From: Anaerolineaceae bacterium UBA4775
Lineage (GTDB): Bacteria; Chloroflexota; Anaerolineae; Anaerolineales; Anaerolineaceae
Assembly (NCBI GenBank): GCA_002403205.1
Contig: DHHJ01000006.1
Location: forward strand, 7,421-32,366
Direction of reading: 5' to 3'
DNA length: 24,946 bases
Shown here: piece after piece, positions 1 through 7,258 of the stretch
Position numbering within the stretch: the first letter of the stretch is position 1
Layout: every line of letters begins with the position of its first letter
Translations under genes and position numbers: made by a program
Notes under the pieces: generated by a model
Database searches by the model: none
Told to the model about the DNA's origin: nothing
The model's input: only the letters and a program-made list of their open reading frames with translations

Positions 1-65
1 CGGGAATTCGAATCCCGGTTTTGGCCTTGAGAGGGCCACGTCCTAGGCCACTAGACGATGGGGGC
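1..65 (-). tRNA. tRNA-Glu (anticodon CTC), 3' end cut by window edge
   Basis: Read on the minus strand, the sequence starts GCCCCCATCGTCTAG, the usual 5' acceptor and D-arm of bacterial tRNA-Glu. The anticodon arm has stem TGGCC/GGCCA and loop CTCTCAA, which places anticodon CTC at 31-29, so it reads GAG codons. The T arm has stem CGGGA/TCCCG and loop TTCGAAT. About ten 3' bases (the 3' acceptor strand and discriminator) lie outside the window. A strong promoter lies just upstream at 77-105. Confidence 0.95.
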
Positions 66-76
66 AAGTGCACAAA

Positions 77-105
77 ATTCTATCACAGACTAAATGCAAC
101 GTCAA
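77..105 (-). promoter_or_regulatory. Sigma-70-type promoter of tRNA-Glu
   Basis: On the minus strand, TTGACG (105-100) and TAGAAT (82-77) are separated by exactly 17 bases. The -10 ends 11 bases before the tRNA 5' end at 65. It lies between the SlyD stop and the tRNA, so the tRNA can be transcribed independently of slyD. It is the best -35/-10 pair I see in the window. Confidence 0.75.
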
Positions 106-146
106 TGAGAGAATTGGTGAGTATTTTCAGTTGTGTTTATTTTTGC

Positions 147-656
147 TTAGCAATCGCTGCAATCGCCCGATGCACAGGCGCTGCAAGCGCTTGCCAGGCG
201 TCCCTGTTCGAGCTCGAGGGGGGTGGCAGGGCGCAGTTCGGTGACTTTGGTCGTGAACAGCAAGTCTTTACCTGCCAGGGGATGATTCAGGTTGAGCGTG
301 ACCAGCTCGTCCGAGATTGCCATAGCCACACCTGTGAAAACATGGCCTTCGCCATCCTGCAACCGCATTGGGTGGCCGAGCTTGATCTCAAAGTCTTCAG
401 GGAAGCTGGTCAGGGGGACTTCGATCTCGAGGTCTTCGTCGTAATTGCCGTAAGCATCCTCTGCTTTAACCAAGACCTGCTTTTCCTCGCCGAGAGTCAT
501 GCCTTCAACTTCACTCTCTAAACCCGGGATGATGTTTCCATACCCCTGCAGGAATTGGATTGGACCGGAATCGATTTCCGTGCCATCTACCTCTAAACGG
601 TAATCCATGGTGACGACAACACCTTCCTTGACCGTCGATACTTCATTTTCTGACAT
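147..656 (-). CDS. slyD: SlyD-like FKBP-type peptidyl-prolyl cis-trans isomerase
   Basis: A 169-aa cytoplasmic protein with the SlyD arrangement: an FKBP core (about 10-75 and 125-142) split by an inserted-in-flap chaperone domain (about 76-125). The core shows GPIQFLQGYGNIIPGLE and the flap-return motif LNLNHPLAGKDLLF. SlyD proteins isomerise Xaa-Pro bonds and act as chaperones; E. coli SlyD also binds nickel through a His/Cys tail. Here the tail is short and uses two CxxC pairs (C158/C161 and C166/C169) with no His, so metal binding is plausible but the metal is unknown. The start is ATG at 656, with a GGAG-type ribosome site at about 663-667 and a promoter further upstream. It is monocistronic, followed by tRNA-Glu on the same strand. 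Confidence 0.92.
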   Translation of the reverse strand: MSENEVSTVKEGVVVTMDYRLEVDGTEIDSGPIQFLQGYGNIIPGLESEVEGMTLGEEKQVLVKAEDAYGNYDEDLEIEVPLTSFPEDFEIKLGHPMRLQDGEGHVFTGVAMAISDELVTLNLNHPLAGKDLLFTTKVTELRPATPLELEQGRLASACSACASGDCSDC

Positions 657-723
657 TAATAATCTCCATTGTGTTCACTCCGGTGGTGTGCACCGGGATC
701 TCAATTAAACCATCAGGTTACCC

Positions 724-752
724 ATTATACTGCACGGGGCGCAATCTTCCAA
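724..752 (-). promoter_or_regulatory. Promoter of slyD
   Basis: On the minus strand, TTGGAA (752-747) and TATAAT (729-724) are separated by 17 bases. This would give a leader of roughly 60 bases before the slyD ATG at 656. Confidence 0.65.
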
Positions 753-947
753 TTTTTGTGAAACCTTCTGATATAGTTTTTACATCACCACCGCTGACAG
801 GGCCGGAAATCCCTGCCCGCAGTTCTTAAGCAACCCGGACAGGTTTTTTGTGTTAATCCTGGTGAGAGAGATGCGTGAACCTGCAGGGATGCGCAGATTG
901 TTCAATTTCGCGGACCTTTATCGAGCATGGGCCCTGTTTCACTGGTG
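753..947. other. Intergenic region between slyD and pgm, mostly unassigned
   Basis: About 340 bases separate the divergent slyD and pgm start codons. The left end holds the slyD promoter and the right end a TATAAT before pgm. Between them, GC-rich segments with short repeats (GACAGG twice, at about 796 and 838) and a T6 run after CCCGGACAGG could fold, but I could not build a complete terminator hairpin or match a known riboswitch class. No convincing small gene was seen. Confidence 0.5.
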
Positions 948-953
948 TATAAT
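948..953 (+). promoter_or_regulatory. Probable -10 element of pgm
   Basis: TATAAT lies about 45 bases upstream of the ATG at 998. No good -35 sits at 16-18 bases. The TTG at 953, which could extend the reading frame, overlaps the last base of this -10 box and would lie upstream of the transcript, which supports the ATG at 998 as start. Confidence 0.45.
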
Positions 954-997
954 TGGGGCAGATCATTGAGGGATTATTGAGAAGAAGAGAGAAGAAG

Positions 998-2647
998 ATG
1001 AATATCCATCCCCTGGCCGGTAAACCCGCGCCAAGCGAATTGCTAGTTGATGTTCCCCAGTTAATTTCAACCTATTATACGGACCAACCCGACCCCCAAG
1101 CCCCATCCCAGCAGGTTTCCTTTGGCACTTCCGGCCATCGGGGTTCTTCCCTTGAGCGCAGCTTCAATGAGGATCACATCCTGGCAATCAGCCAGGCAAT
1201 TGTTGAATACCGCCAAAAGAAGGGCACGACCGGTCCGATGTATATTGGCAAGGATACCCATGCCCTCTCTGAGCCAGCATTGCGCACGGCTGTTGAGGTC
1301 TTTGCGGCCAACGGTGTGGATATCATGCTGCAGGCAGGGATGGGCTACACGCCCACACCGGTCATTTCGCGCATGATCCTGACCTATAACCTGGCCCGGG
1401 AGAAAGGGCAGGCTGATGGGGTGGTGATCACGCCCTCGCACAACCCGCCCGAAGATGGGGGTTTTAAATACAATCCACCCAATGGGGGCCCGGCTGGCTC
1501 TGAAATTACCAAGACCATCCAGGACCGTGCCAATGCCATCCTGCAGGACGGCCTTAGAGACGTAAAAAGGATGGGTTGGACAAAAGCATTACAGGCGCAC
1601 ACGACACACCTGGTGGATTTTGTCCAGCCCTATGTGGACGACCTGGTGAACGTGGTCAATGTGGAGGCGATTGCGGCAGCGGGTGTGAAAATTGGGGTCG
1701 ACCCCCTGGGCGGGGCGGGTGTGGGTTATTGGGACCCCATTGCAGAAACCTACCAACTGGATGTGACGGTTGTCAACCGAGACATTGACCCCACCTTCCG
1801 GTTTATGACCGTTGACCGTGATGGCAAGATCCGCATGGATTGCTCATCGCCGTATGCCATGGCCGGGCTGATCGAATTGAAAGACCGCTACGACATCGCC
1901 TTTGGGAATGACCCGGATTTTGACCGCCATGGGATCGTAACACCGGCAGGCGGCTTGATGAACCCCAACCATTACCTGGCAGCGGCGGTTTGGTACCTGT
2001 TCCAACACCGGCATGGATGGTTAGCCGAGGCCACTGTGGGTAAGACCGTGGTGACCAGTGCTATGCTGGATAGGGTGGCAAAACATCTCCAGAGGTCGGT
2101 CACAGAAGTCCCGGTGGGCTTTAAGTGGTTTGTCCCGGGGTTGCTGCACGGCAAGCTTGGCTTTGGCGGTGAGGAGAGCGCAGGGGCATCCTTCTTACGG
2201 AAGGATGGCACCACATGGACGACAGATAAGGACGGCATCATCCTGAACCTTTTGGCAGCAGAAATGCTCGCTGTGACGGGCGAAGACCCGGCCAAGATCT
2301 ATGATCAATTGCAGGAGATGTTTGGTCAGGCTTATTATCAACGGCACGAGTCCAAAGCAACCGCTAGGCAAAAAGCCGTCTTTAGCAAGCTGGTCCCCGA
2401 GATGGTCACCGCAAGCGAGCTGGCTGGCGAAAAAATAATCGCCAAGTTGACCAAAGCACCCGGGAACAACGCCGACATTGGAGGTTTGAAGATTGTCACA
2501 GAAAATGGTTGGGTGGCCGTTCGCCCCTCGGGGACAGAGGACATCTACAAGGTTTACGCGGAAAGCCTGAAGGGACAGGAGCATTTATCCCGGATCCTGG
2601 CAGAGGGGCAGGCGATTGTCGAAGATTTATTTGCCGCCAAACTGTGA
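998..2647 (+). CDS. pgm: Phosphoglucomutase (alpha-D-glucose phosphate-specific)
   Basis: Interconverts glucose-1-phosphate and glucose-6-phosphate (EC 5.4.2.2) in the cytosol, linking central metabolism to nucleotide-sugar and glycogen synthesis. Read from ATG 998 it is 549 aa, close to E. coli Pgm, and its N-terminus (MNIHPLAGKPA) matches where that protein starts. Signatures in order: FGTSGHRG (about 42-49), the phosphoserine loop TPSHNPP with Ser147, the Mg-binding DPDFDRHG (305-312), the sugar-binding GGEESAG (390-396), and the phosphate-binding RPSGTED (509-515). All catalytic residues are intact. The frame is open upstream to a TTG at 953, but that lies in the likely promoter. The ribosome site is a purine-rich GAAGAAGAGAGAAGAAG stretch rather than a classical AGGAGG. 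It may supply sugar-1-phosphates for the glycan genes in this window (inference). Confidence 0.96.
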   Translation: MNIHPLAGKPAPSELLVDVPQLISTYYTDQPDPQAPSQQVSFGTSGHRGSSLERSFNEDHILAISQAIVEYRQKKGTTGPMYIGKDTHALSEPALRTAVEVFAANGVDIMLQAGMGYTPTPVISRMILTYNLAREKGQADGVVITPSHNPPEDGGFKYNPPNGGPAGSEITKTIQDRANAILQDGLRDVKRMGWTKALQAHTTHLVDFVQPYVDDLVNVVNVEAIAAAGVKIGVDPLGGAGVGYWDPIAETYQLDVTVVNRDIDPTFRFMTVDRDGKIRMDCSSPYAMAGLIELKDRYDIAFGNDPDFDRHGIVTPAGGLMNPNHYLAAAVWYLFQHRHGWLAEATVGKTVVTSAMLDRVAKHLQRSVTEVPVGFKWFVPGLLHGKLGFGGEESAGASFLRKDGTTWTTDKDGIILNLLAAEMLAVTGEDPAKIYDQLQEMFGQAYYQRHESKATARQKAVFSKLVPEMVTASELAGEKIIAKLTKAPGNNADIGGLKIVTENGWVAVRPSGTEDIYKVYAESLKGQEHLSRILAEGQAIVEDLFAAKL

Positions 2648-2720
2648 GCCATCCTTGATGATTTTAAGGTTAAGGCCTTAATCCAGCCCTTGGTGAGGTC
2701 TGCTTCTCATGAAAAACCCA

Positions 2721-2745
2721 AAAGATGATGTGATCTTCTTTGTTT
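2721..2745 (+). terminator. Weak possible terminator after pgm
   Basis: AAGAT (2722-2726), a GATGTG loop and ATCTT (2733-2737) form a short hairpin followed by CTTTGTTTT. The stem is only 5 bp and AT-rich and the T-run is broken, so this is tentative. The rest of the pgm-PAP2 gap shows nothing else clear. Confidence 0.25.
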
Positions 2746-2834
2746 TAACGCCATTGCGGTGTTCTGCGATCATCATCAGCTTGTTCAATTATCCAATCCA
2801 AACGTAGATTCTATGTAAAAGGAGGTTTCATTTT

Positions 2835-3809
2835 ATGGATGCTGTGAATGCAGTCCAAATTGTCGTGAATGAATTTTTCCAGTCCCTCGGGGTATGGCTG
2901 ATCACGCCGATGAGGGCGATCACATTCTTGGGAGATGAGGAATTCTATGTCCTTTTGTTGCCGATCATTTATTGGAGTTTTGACCAGATGGTTGGCCTGC
3001 GGGTTGGAATGATGCTGCTGCTCAGCAACTGTTTCAACACCTTGTTCAAATTCCTGTTTCGCACACCCCGCCCTTACTGGGTGAGTGACAGTGTGACCAA
3101 TCACTTGCATGAGCGTTCCTTTGGGCTGCCCTCCGGTCATGCGCAAAATGCCGCATCGATTTGGGGCTGGCTGGCTGTTGAGGTAAAGCAACGCTGGTTT
3201 TCAATTGTCATGGTCGTGTTGATCTTCCTGATCGGGCTGTCACGCATTGTGCTGGGCGTGCACTTCCTGGGCGATGTTTTGCTTGGCTGGCTGATCGGCG
3301 GTTTGCTGGTGTGGGCGTTTTCCGCCTGGTATAAAAAGGTCGGCCATTGGGTGGATGCACAATCCTTGGGGGCAAAACTCGGCCTGGTAGCCGCCAGCAC
3401 GGCTGTATTGATGCTGGTGATCTTAGGTGCCCGAATGCTGGCCGGTGACTGGGTGATGAACCCTGAGTGGGCAGCTCGCGCTGGCGATGCTGAGCCCTTC
3501 AACCTGGATGGTACCTTTACCCTGGGCGGCACCTGGCTGGGTTTGCTGGGTGGGTTTGTAATCCTGGATGAGAAAAAAGGCCGTTTTTTGGCTGGCGAAG
3601 GCGGCTGGCGGCGGCTGGTGCGCTTTTTGATCGGTTTGGTGGGTGTGCTCGTCCTCTATTTTGGTTTGGGACAGGTCTTTCCAAGAGGCGCAAATTTTGC
3701 CAGCTTTGCTTTACGGTTTTTCCGCTATACCCTGATCGGGTTGTGGATCTCCTGGGTGGGTCCGCTCCTGTTTGCTAAGATCAAACTGCTCAGCTTTATG
3801 GATAATTAA
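2835..3809 (+). CDS. PAP2-family membrane phosphatase
   Basis: A 324-aa polytopic membrane protein with all three PAP2 active-site motifs: K72-x6-R79-P80 (KFLFRTPRP), P99-S-G-H102, and S136-R-x5-H143-x3-D147 (SRIVLGVHFLGD). The family removes phosphate from lipid phosphates such as phosphatidate or undecaprenyl diphosphate using the two His as nucleophile and acid. Hydrophobic segments flank and follow the motifs. The C-terminal 170 residues add more membrane spans, making it longer than a minimal PAP2 enzyme (about 200 aa). A very good ribosome site (AAAAGGAGG) precedes ATG 2835. It is probably monocistronic. The substrate cannot be read from sequence; recycling of a glycan carrier lipid is one possibility given the neighbouring glycan genes. 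Confidence 0.88.
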   Translation: MDAVNAVQIVVNEFFQSLGVWLITPMRAITFLGDEEFYVLLLPIIYWSFDQMVGLRVGMMLLLSNCFNTLFKFLFRTPRPYWVSDSVTNHLHERSFGLPSGHAQNAASIWGWLAVEVKQRWFSIVMVVLIFLIGLSRIVLGVHFLGDVLLGWLIGGLLVWAFSAWYKKVGHWVDAQSLGAKLGLVAASTAVLMLVILGARMLAGDWVMNPEWAARAGDAEPFNLDGTFTLGGTWLGLLGGFVILDEKKGRFLAGEGGWRRLVRFLIGLVGVLVLYFGLGQVFPRGANFASFALRFFRYTLIGLWISWVGPLLFAKIKLLSFMDN

Positions 3810-3835
3810 CCGTTGTAAGGAACTTACCTGCTCAC

Positions 3836-3899
3836 AAGCCGGGATTTTCATTTCGCATTTCGCTGATGAGATGGGAAAAGGAACGCCCGGCTTTTTTTC
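3836..3899 (+). terminator. Probable terminator after the PAP2 gene
   Basis: AAGCCGGG (3836-3843) pairs with CCCGGCTT (3886-3893), followed directly by a run of T. The 8-bp stem is GC-rich, but the loop is long (42 bases), with weak inner pairing between CATTTCGC and the GATGAGATG region. The stem and T-run suit intrinsic termination; the long loop lowers confidence. Confidence 0.5.
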
Positions 3900-4028
3900 T
3901 GTGTGAAGCGAAAAACCACATCAAATTTTTACACTTACAATACATTCTCTCAACACCTCCTTGTTAGAATTGATTTTGAAAGGTCAAACTTGGTTTTTAA
4001 CAAGATCAATTTTATTAAGGAGTAACCC

Positions 4029-4430
4029 ATGATCAAAAAAATAACCCTTCTCTCAGCTTTAGCGCTTGTACTGTCGATGGGTGTGTTCGGGACAGTGTCC
4101 ACAACCCATGCGCAGGACGCCGAAGTGGAAGAAACCCCCGTGGTTCAGGTGATGGCGCAGGAACCTGCATCACTTGAATACGAATCCACTTTCCAGGAGA
4201 GTGAAGGTGTCGGCGATGCTGATATTGTCATGACCCAGACCCGCACCCGCACGCAGTTGCACGAGCACCAGGACGGTGAATGCCTCGGTGACGGTGACCA
4301 ATTGCAAATCCGGCAGCAACTGCATACCCACGAAAATGCCGGTATGATGGGGCAGGGGCGCCTGCGGCAAGGTGACGGCATCTGTGACAGCGATTGCGTC
4401 CCATTGCGGATGGGCGGTCGGGGTCAGTAG
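4029..4430 (+). CDS. Small secreted protein with two QLHxH repeats
   Basis: A 133-aa protein whose family I do not recognise. Residues 1-28 form a typical Sec signal peptide: MIKK, a hydrophobic core, and cleavage near THA-QD. The mature part starts acidic, then has a 21-residue repeat (about 75-95 and 96-116) built around QLHEH (76-80) and QLHTH (97-101), followed by Gly/Asp/Gln-rich residues. Three Cys lie at 85, 119 and 123. The paired His-x-His sites and Cys suggest an exported metal-binding protein (inference). A clear ribosome site AAGGAG (4018-4023 region) precedes ATG 4029. The gene stands alone between two terminators. A 0.4-kb gene with a good ribosome site, signal peptide and terminator is very likely real. 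Confidence 0.8.
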   Translation: MIKKITLLSALALVLSMGVFGTVSTTHAQDAEVEETPVVQVMAQEPASLEYESTFQESEGVGDADIVMTQTRTRTQLHEHQDGECLGDGDQLQIRQQLHTHENAGMMGQGRLRQGDGICDSDCVPLRMGGRGQ

Positions 4431-4455
4431 CTTTCTCCCAGGCCATTTACAAGAC

Positions 4456-4485
4456 AAAAGGCTGCCCAGTTTTGGCAGCCTTTTT
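4456..4485. terminator. Bidirectional intrinsic terminator
   Basis: AAAAGGCTGCC (4456-4466), a 7-base loop and GGCAGCCTTTTT (4474-4485) form a perfect GC-rich hairpin flanked by A-run and T-run. It lies between the secreted-protein gene (plus) and the GH1 gene (minus), whose stop is at 4507, so it can end both transcripts. Confidence 0.9.
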
Positions 4486-4506
4486 AAATTTCACGGTTGA
4501 TCGTTG

Positions 4507-5859
4507 TTAGGGAGATACGGCATTGTTCTCGATCAGATCGCGGTACCAGTCAAAGCTTGCTTTGGGGGTCCGCTTACGCTTAGGGTCATCAAAATCGACA
4601 TGGACCAGGCCAAAACGCTGGTTGTAGCCATCGCTCCATTCAAAATTATCCATCAGGCTCCAGACATAATAGCCGCGCAGGTTTGCGCCTTGTGCCAGGG
4701 CGCGGTAGGCAGCCTGGAAATGGGCCCGCAAATAGTTGATGCGTACCTGGTCGTCGATGAGCCCGTGTTCATCTTTTGTGTCGCCCAGGCAGATCCCGTT
4801 TTCGGTGATGAACATCGGCGGGTTGCCGTAATCTTGCTTAAGATGGTTGAGCAGTGCCGTCAGCTGTGACGGGCACACCCCCCAGCCCTTATCGGTGATG
4901 CCCCAGCCGGGGTCGACGTACTGTTCCGAGTTCAGCTTGAGCAGGCCATGCGCTGCAAAGCTGACGATTTGCGCGAAATAAAAGTTGATGCCCAAAAAGT
5001 CAATTGGCTGGCTGATGGTTGTCAGATCCTCTGTCGGGTAGTCGGGCCACATTTCACCCATCCAGGTGACCAGGCCTTGGGGGTAGGCCCCTTTGAACAC
5101 CGGGTCCAGGAAGATGCCATTCATCAGCATTTCCATCCGTTTGGCTGCTGCGATATCTTCTGCCCGTTCGGTCTTCGGTAAGAAGGGGGCCAGGTTGAGG
5201 GCAATCCCGATCTGGCCGGCGTAACCGCTCTGGCGGAAGAGTTCGACGGTGCGACCGTGGGCAAGCAGCTGGTGATGGACCGCCTTAAGCGCCTGGGGCA
5301 TGCTGGCCACACCGGGTGCAAAACCGCCTTGCCCATAGCCAGAGAAAGCCACCACGAAGGGCTCGTTGTGCGTAGCCCAATAGGCGACTCGGTCGGCCAA
5401 CCGCTCAAACACCGTTGCGGCGTAATCCGTGAACCACCCCGCGCTGTCTCGGTTGGGCCAACCGCCGCGTTCCTGTAAGGCCTGGGGAAAATCCCAATGG
5501 TTCAGGGTGACCATGGGCAGAATGTCTGCCGCCAGCAGACGGTCGACCAGGCGATCGTAGAAATCCAGGCCGCGCGGTTCCACTGCCCCGGTACCCAGCG
5601 GCAGGATGCGGGGCCAGCTGATCGAAAAGCGGTAAGAATTGACACCGAGCGCCTGCAGAAGGGCCACATCGTCGGGCATGTGGTGGTAGTGATCGCAGGC
5701 AATATCGGCTGTAGCCCCATTGAGAATGCGGTACGGCTGGTGATTAAAGCGGTCCCAGATGCTCTCGCCCTTGCCGTCTTCATCCCAGGCGCCTTCGATC
5801 TGAAAGGCAGCGGTGGATGCGCCCCAGATGAAATCTTGTGGAAATTCGTAAGTTGTCAT
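4507..5859 (-). CDS. GH1 family beta-glucosidase
   Basis: A 450-aa (beta/alpha)8-barrel retaining glycosidase, full length for GH1. The N-terminal signature FIWGASTAAFQIEG (10-23) binds the -1 sugar. The acid/base is E166 in THNEPF and the nucleophile is E353 in FITENG. The aglycone-side WSLMDNFEWSDGY motif is near 405-420. These residues are standard for beta-glucosidase/beta-galactosidase activity on cello-oligosaccharides or aryl glucosides; the exact substrate cannot be read. There is no signal peptide, so it is cytoplasmic. The frame stays open about 290 bases further upstream, but that extension is basic, low in family likeness and crosses the promoter. ATG 5859 has ribosome site AAGGAAGG and matches family starts. 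It is monocistronic, with no sugar transporter nearby, and tandem repeats in the promoter suggest regulation. Confidence 0.95.
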   Translation of the reverse strand: MTTYEFPQDFIWGASTAAFQIEGAWDEDGKGESIWDRFNHQPYRILNGATADIACDHYHHMPDDVALLQALGVNSYRFSISWPRILPLGTGAVEPRGLDFYDRLVDRLLAADILPMVTLNHWDFPQALQERGGWPNRDSAGWFTDYAATVFERLADRVAYWATHNEPFVVAFSGYGQGGFAPGVASMPQALKAVHHQLLAHGRTVELFRQSGYAGQIGIALNLAPFLPKTERAEDIAAAKRMEMLMNGIFLDPVFKGAYPQGLVTWMGEMWPDYPTEDLTTISQPIDFLGINFYFAQIVSFAAHGLLKLNSEQYVDPGWGITDKGWGVCPSQLTALLNHLKQDYGNPPMFITENGICLGDTKDEHGLIDDQVRINYLRAHFQAAYRALAQGANLRGYYVWSLMDNFEWSDGYNQRFGLVHVDFDDPKRKRTPKASFDWYRDLIENNAVSP

Positions 5860-5907
5860 TAGCCTTCCTTTGTGAACCCGATTTCTGTGCTTTGATTGAA
5901 CAGACCC

Positions 5908-5940
5908 ATTATAAACGGGTTTGTGTGACGCTTTGTGTGA
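5908..5940 (-). promoter_or_regulatory. GH1 promoter with two direct repeats over the -35 region
   Basis: On the minus strand, TATAAT lies at 5913-5908, about 50 bases before the GH1 ATG. At the -35 position there is no consensus box but two identical 9-base repeats: TTTGTGTGA on the plus strand at 5920-5928 and 5932-5940 (TCACACAAA on minus), with a 12-base period. Two same-face copies over a degenerate -35 are the pattern expected for an activator or repressor site. The factor is unknown. Confidence 0.45.
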
Positions 5941-6040
5941 TTTTTCGTGCCGTTTTTCCCTAACAAGACAAAGGCCCGTTTGGGTTTGCTCCAAATTGCA
6001 GGTGGACCCGTGTTTTTTACGCGATCGGTGTTGTGGTGAT

Positions 6041-7258
6041 TTAAGGGAGAAACTGTTGGTAAAACGCGTCGATAAGGGGGCGGGTGACTTCCTGGGCTGC
6101 CCGTTGCCTGACCGTACCCAGGTTATGGCTGGCAGCGCGCTGGCGCAGGTCATGCGAGTCGAGTGCGCGCCGGACCGCTGCTGCCAGACTGTGTGGGTTG
6201 CGTGGGTCGATCAGCAGGCCATTGACGCCGTCCTCGATCCATTCCTGCAGGGATTCAATTGCCCCTACCACCGGGAAGCATCCGCAGGCCATGGCTTCCA
6301 GCAGGGAGTTGGGTGTGCCGTCGTGGCTGCTGGGGGAGACATACAGCTGCGCTTGCTGATACAGCGACCATAATGCCGGCTGGGGCAATTTGGGGAGCAA
6401 GTGTGTATTAGCGCCGATGTCAAATTGGGCTACCCAATTGTCTGCCTGGGTAACCCCGGCCAGGCCGGGGCAGATGAAGTGCGCCTCCGGGTGTGCAGCC
6501 AATATTGCGGGGATGGCAGCAAAAAACACATCCTGGTGGACGGAACCCGGGCGCAGGCCACGCGGGTTGACCACCCATGCTCCTACCGCAGGGATGTTGT
6601 AGGAGGTTGGGTCAAAGCCTTCAGCGCCTTGAATTGCATCCAGGTCCAGGCCTCCTGCACCAGGTACGGCCAATGTTGGTGCGCCTGGTGCTAATCCCCA
6701 CTCGGCTGCCAGGCGGACATCACGGTGGGTATCGGCGGAAAATCCATCGGCTCGGTTCAGGCAGCGTTTGGTGAAGGTGCGCATCAGGGGTGAGCCCTGT
6801 GCATGCAGGGTGAGGTCGTTGCCCCAGGTGGCGGCTAAGAACGGGATACCCCCGGGCGTGTAACTGCCCAGCATGCCCTCGAAGGGGATGCGCAATGCAT
6901 GCACCAGGTCCGGTTTGAGCGCCTGCACCAGCCGCCTGTAAGCCCAAGCAAACCGCAGGACAGTCAGCGGCCCAACCCAGTATCGCAGGGACTGCAGGGC
7001 GGGCGTAAACCGGCGGATGACCGTGCGGATTCGGCTGGGAGATGACAGGTGGTTTTTAGAGGGTGCGCTGGCTGGAACAGAACGGCTCAGCCGGCTCAAT
7101 GCTACTGGCAGGATGTAAAAATCCTGCACACCCTCTGGCTGGGGGCAGGGAAAGGTGGAGACCAGGCCGACCCGGTACTTGAGGGCCTGAAGGTGGGCGA
7201 TCCAGCTTAACGCGGTGGGGCTGCGTCCGTCCGCAACCAACAGGATATGAGCACTCAT
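6041..7258 (-). CDS. GT4-type glycosyltransferase, last gene of glycan operon
   Basis: A 405-aa GT-B fold glycosyltransferase. The N-terminal half (about 1-190) is the acceptor domain; the C-terminal half carries the GT4 donor-site motif SSHDGTPNSLLEAMACG (310-326), with the EA pair that holds the nucleotide-sugar ribose and diphosphate. The family moves a sugar from an NDP-sugar to a growing glycan on the cytoplasmic face; donor and acceptor cannot be told from sequence. Start ATG 7258 overlaps the stop of the upstream glycosyltransferase by four bases (ATGA), with GGAG seven bases before it, so translation is coupled. No clear terminator was found before the GH1 gene. Confidence 0.88.
   Translation of the reverse strand: MSAHILLVADGRSPTALSWIAHLQALKYRVGLVSTFPCPQPEGVQDFYILPVALSRLSRSVPASAPSKNHLSSPSRIRTVIRRFTPALQSLRYWVGPLTVLRFAWAYRRLVQALKPDLVHALRIPFEGMLGSYTPGGIPFLAATWGNDLTLHAQGSPLMRTFTKRCLNRADGFSADTHRDVRLAAEWGLAPGAPTLAVPGAGGLDLDAIQGAEGFDPTSYNIPAVGAWVVNPRGLRPGSVHQDVFFAAIPAILAAHPEAHFICPGLAGVTQADNWVAQFDIGANTHLLPKLPQPALWSLYQQAQLYVSPSSHDGTPNSLLEAMACGCFPVVGAIESLQEWIEDGVNGLLIDPRNPHSLAAAVRRALDSHDLRQRAASHNLGTVRQRAAQEVTRPLIDAFYQQFLP

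Noticed and set aside
21..521. Plus-strand open frame across tRNA-Glu and slyD
   Set aside because: It starts inside the tRNA and runs antisense to slyD, which has full SlyD motifs and a promoter.
770..930. Possible riboswitch or structured leader before pgm
   Set aside because: GC-rich with short repeats, but no consensus of a known riboswitch class and no terminator hairpin could be drawn.
2722..2780. Imperfect inverted repeat GATGATGTGATC / GATCATCATC after pgm
   Set aside because: The arms differ by a two-base insertion, the loop is nearly 40 bases and no T-run follows. Probably chance.
5860..6153. N-terminal extension of the GH1 reading frame
   Set aside because: It is basic and unlike GH1 proteins, crosses the promoter and overlaps the end of the glycosyltransferase gene. 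ATG 5859 has a good ribosome site and the family start.
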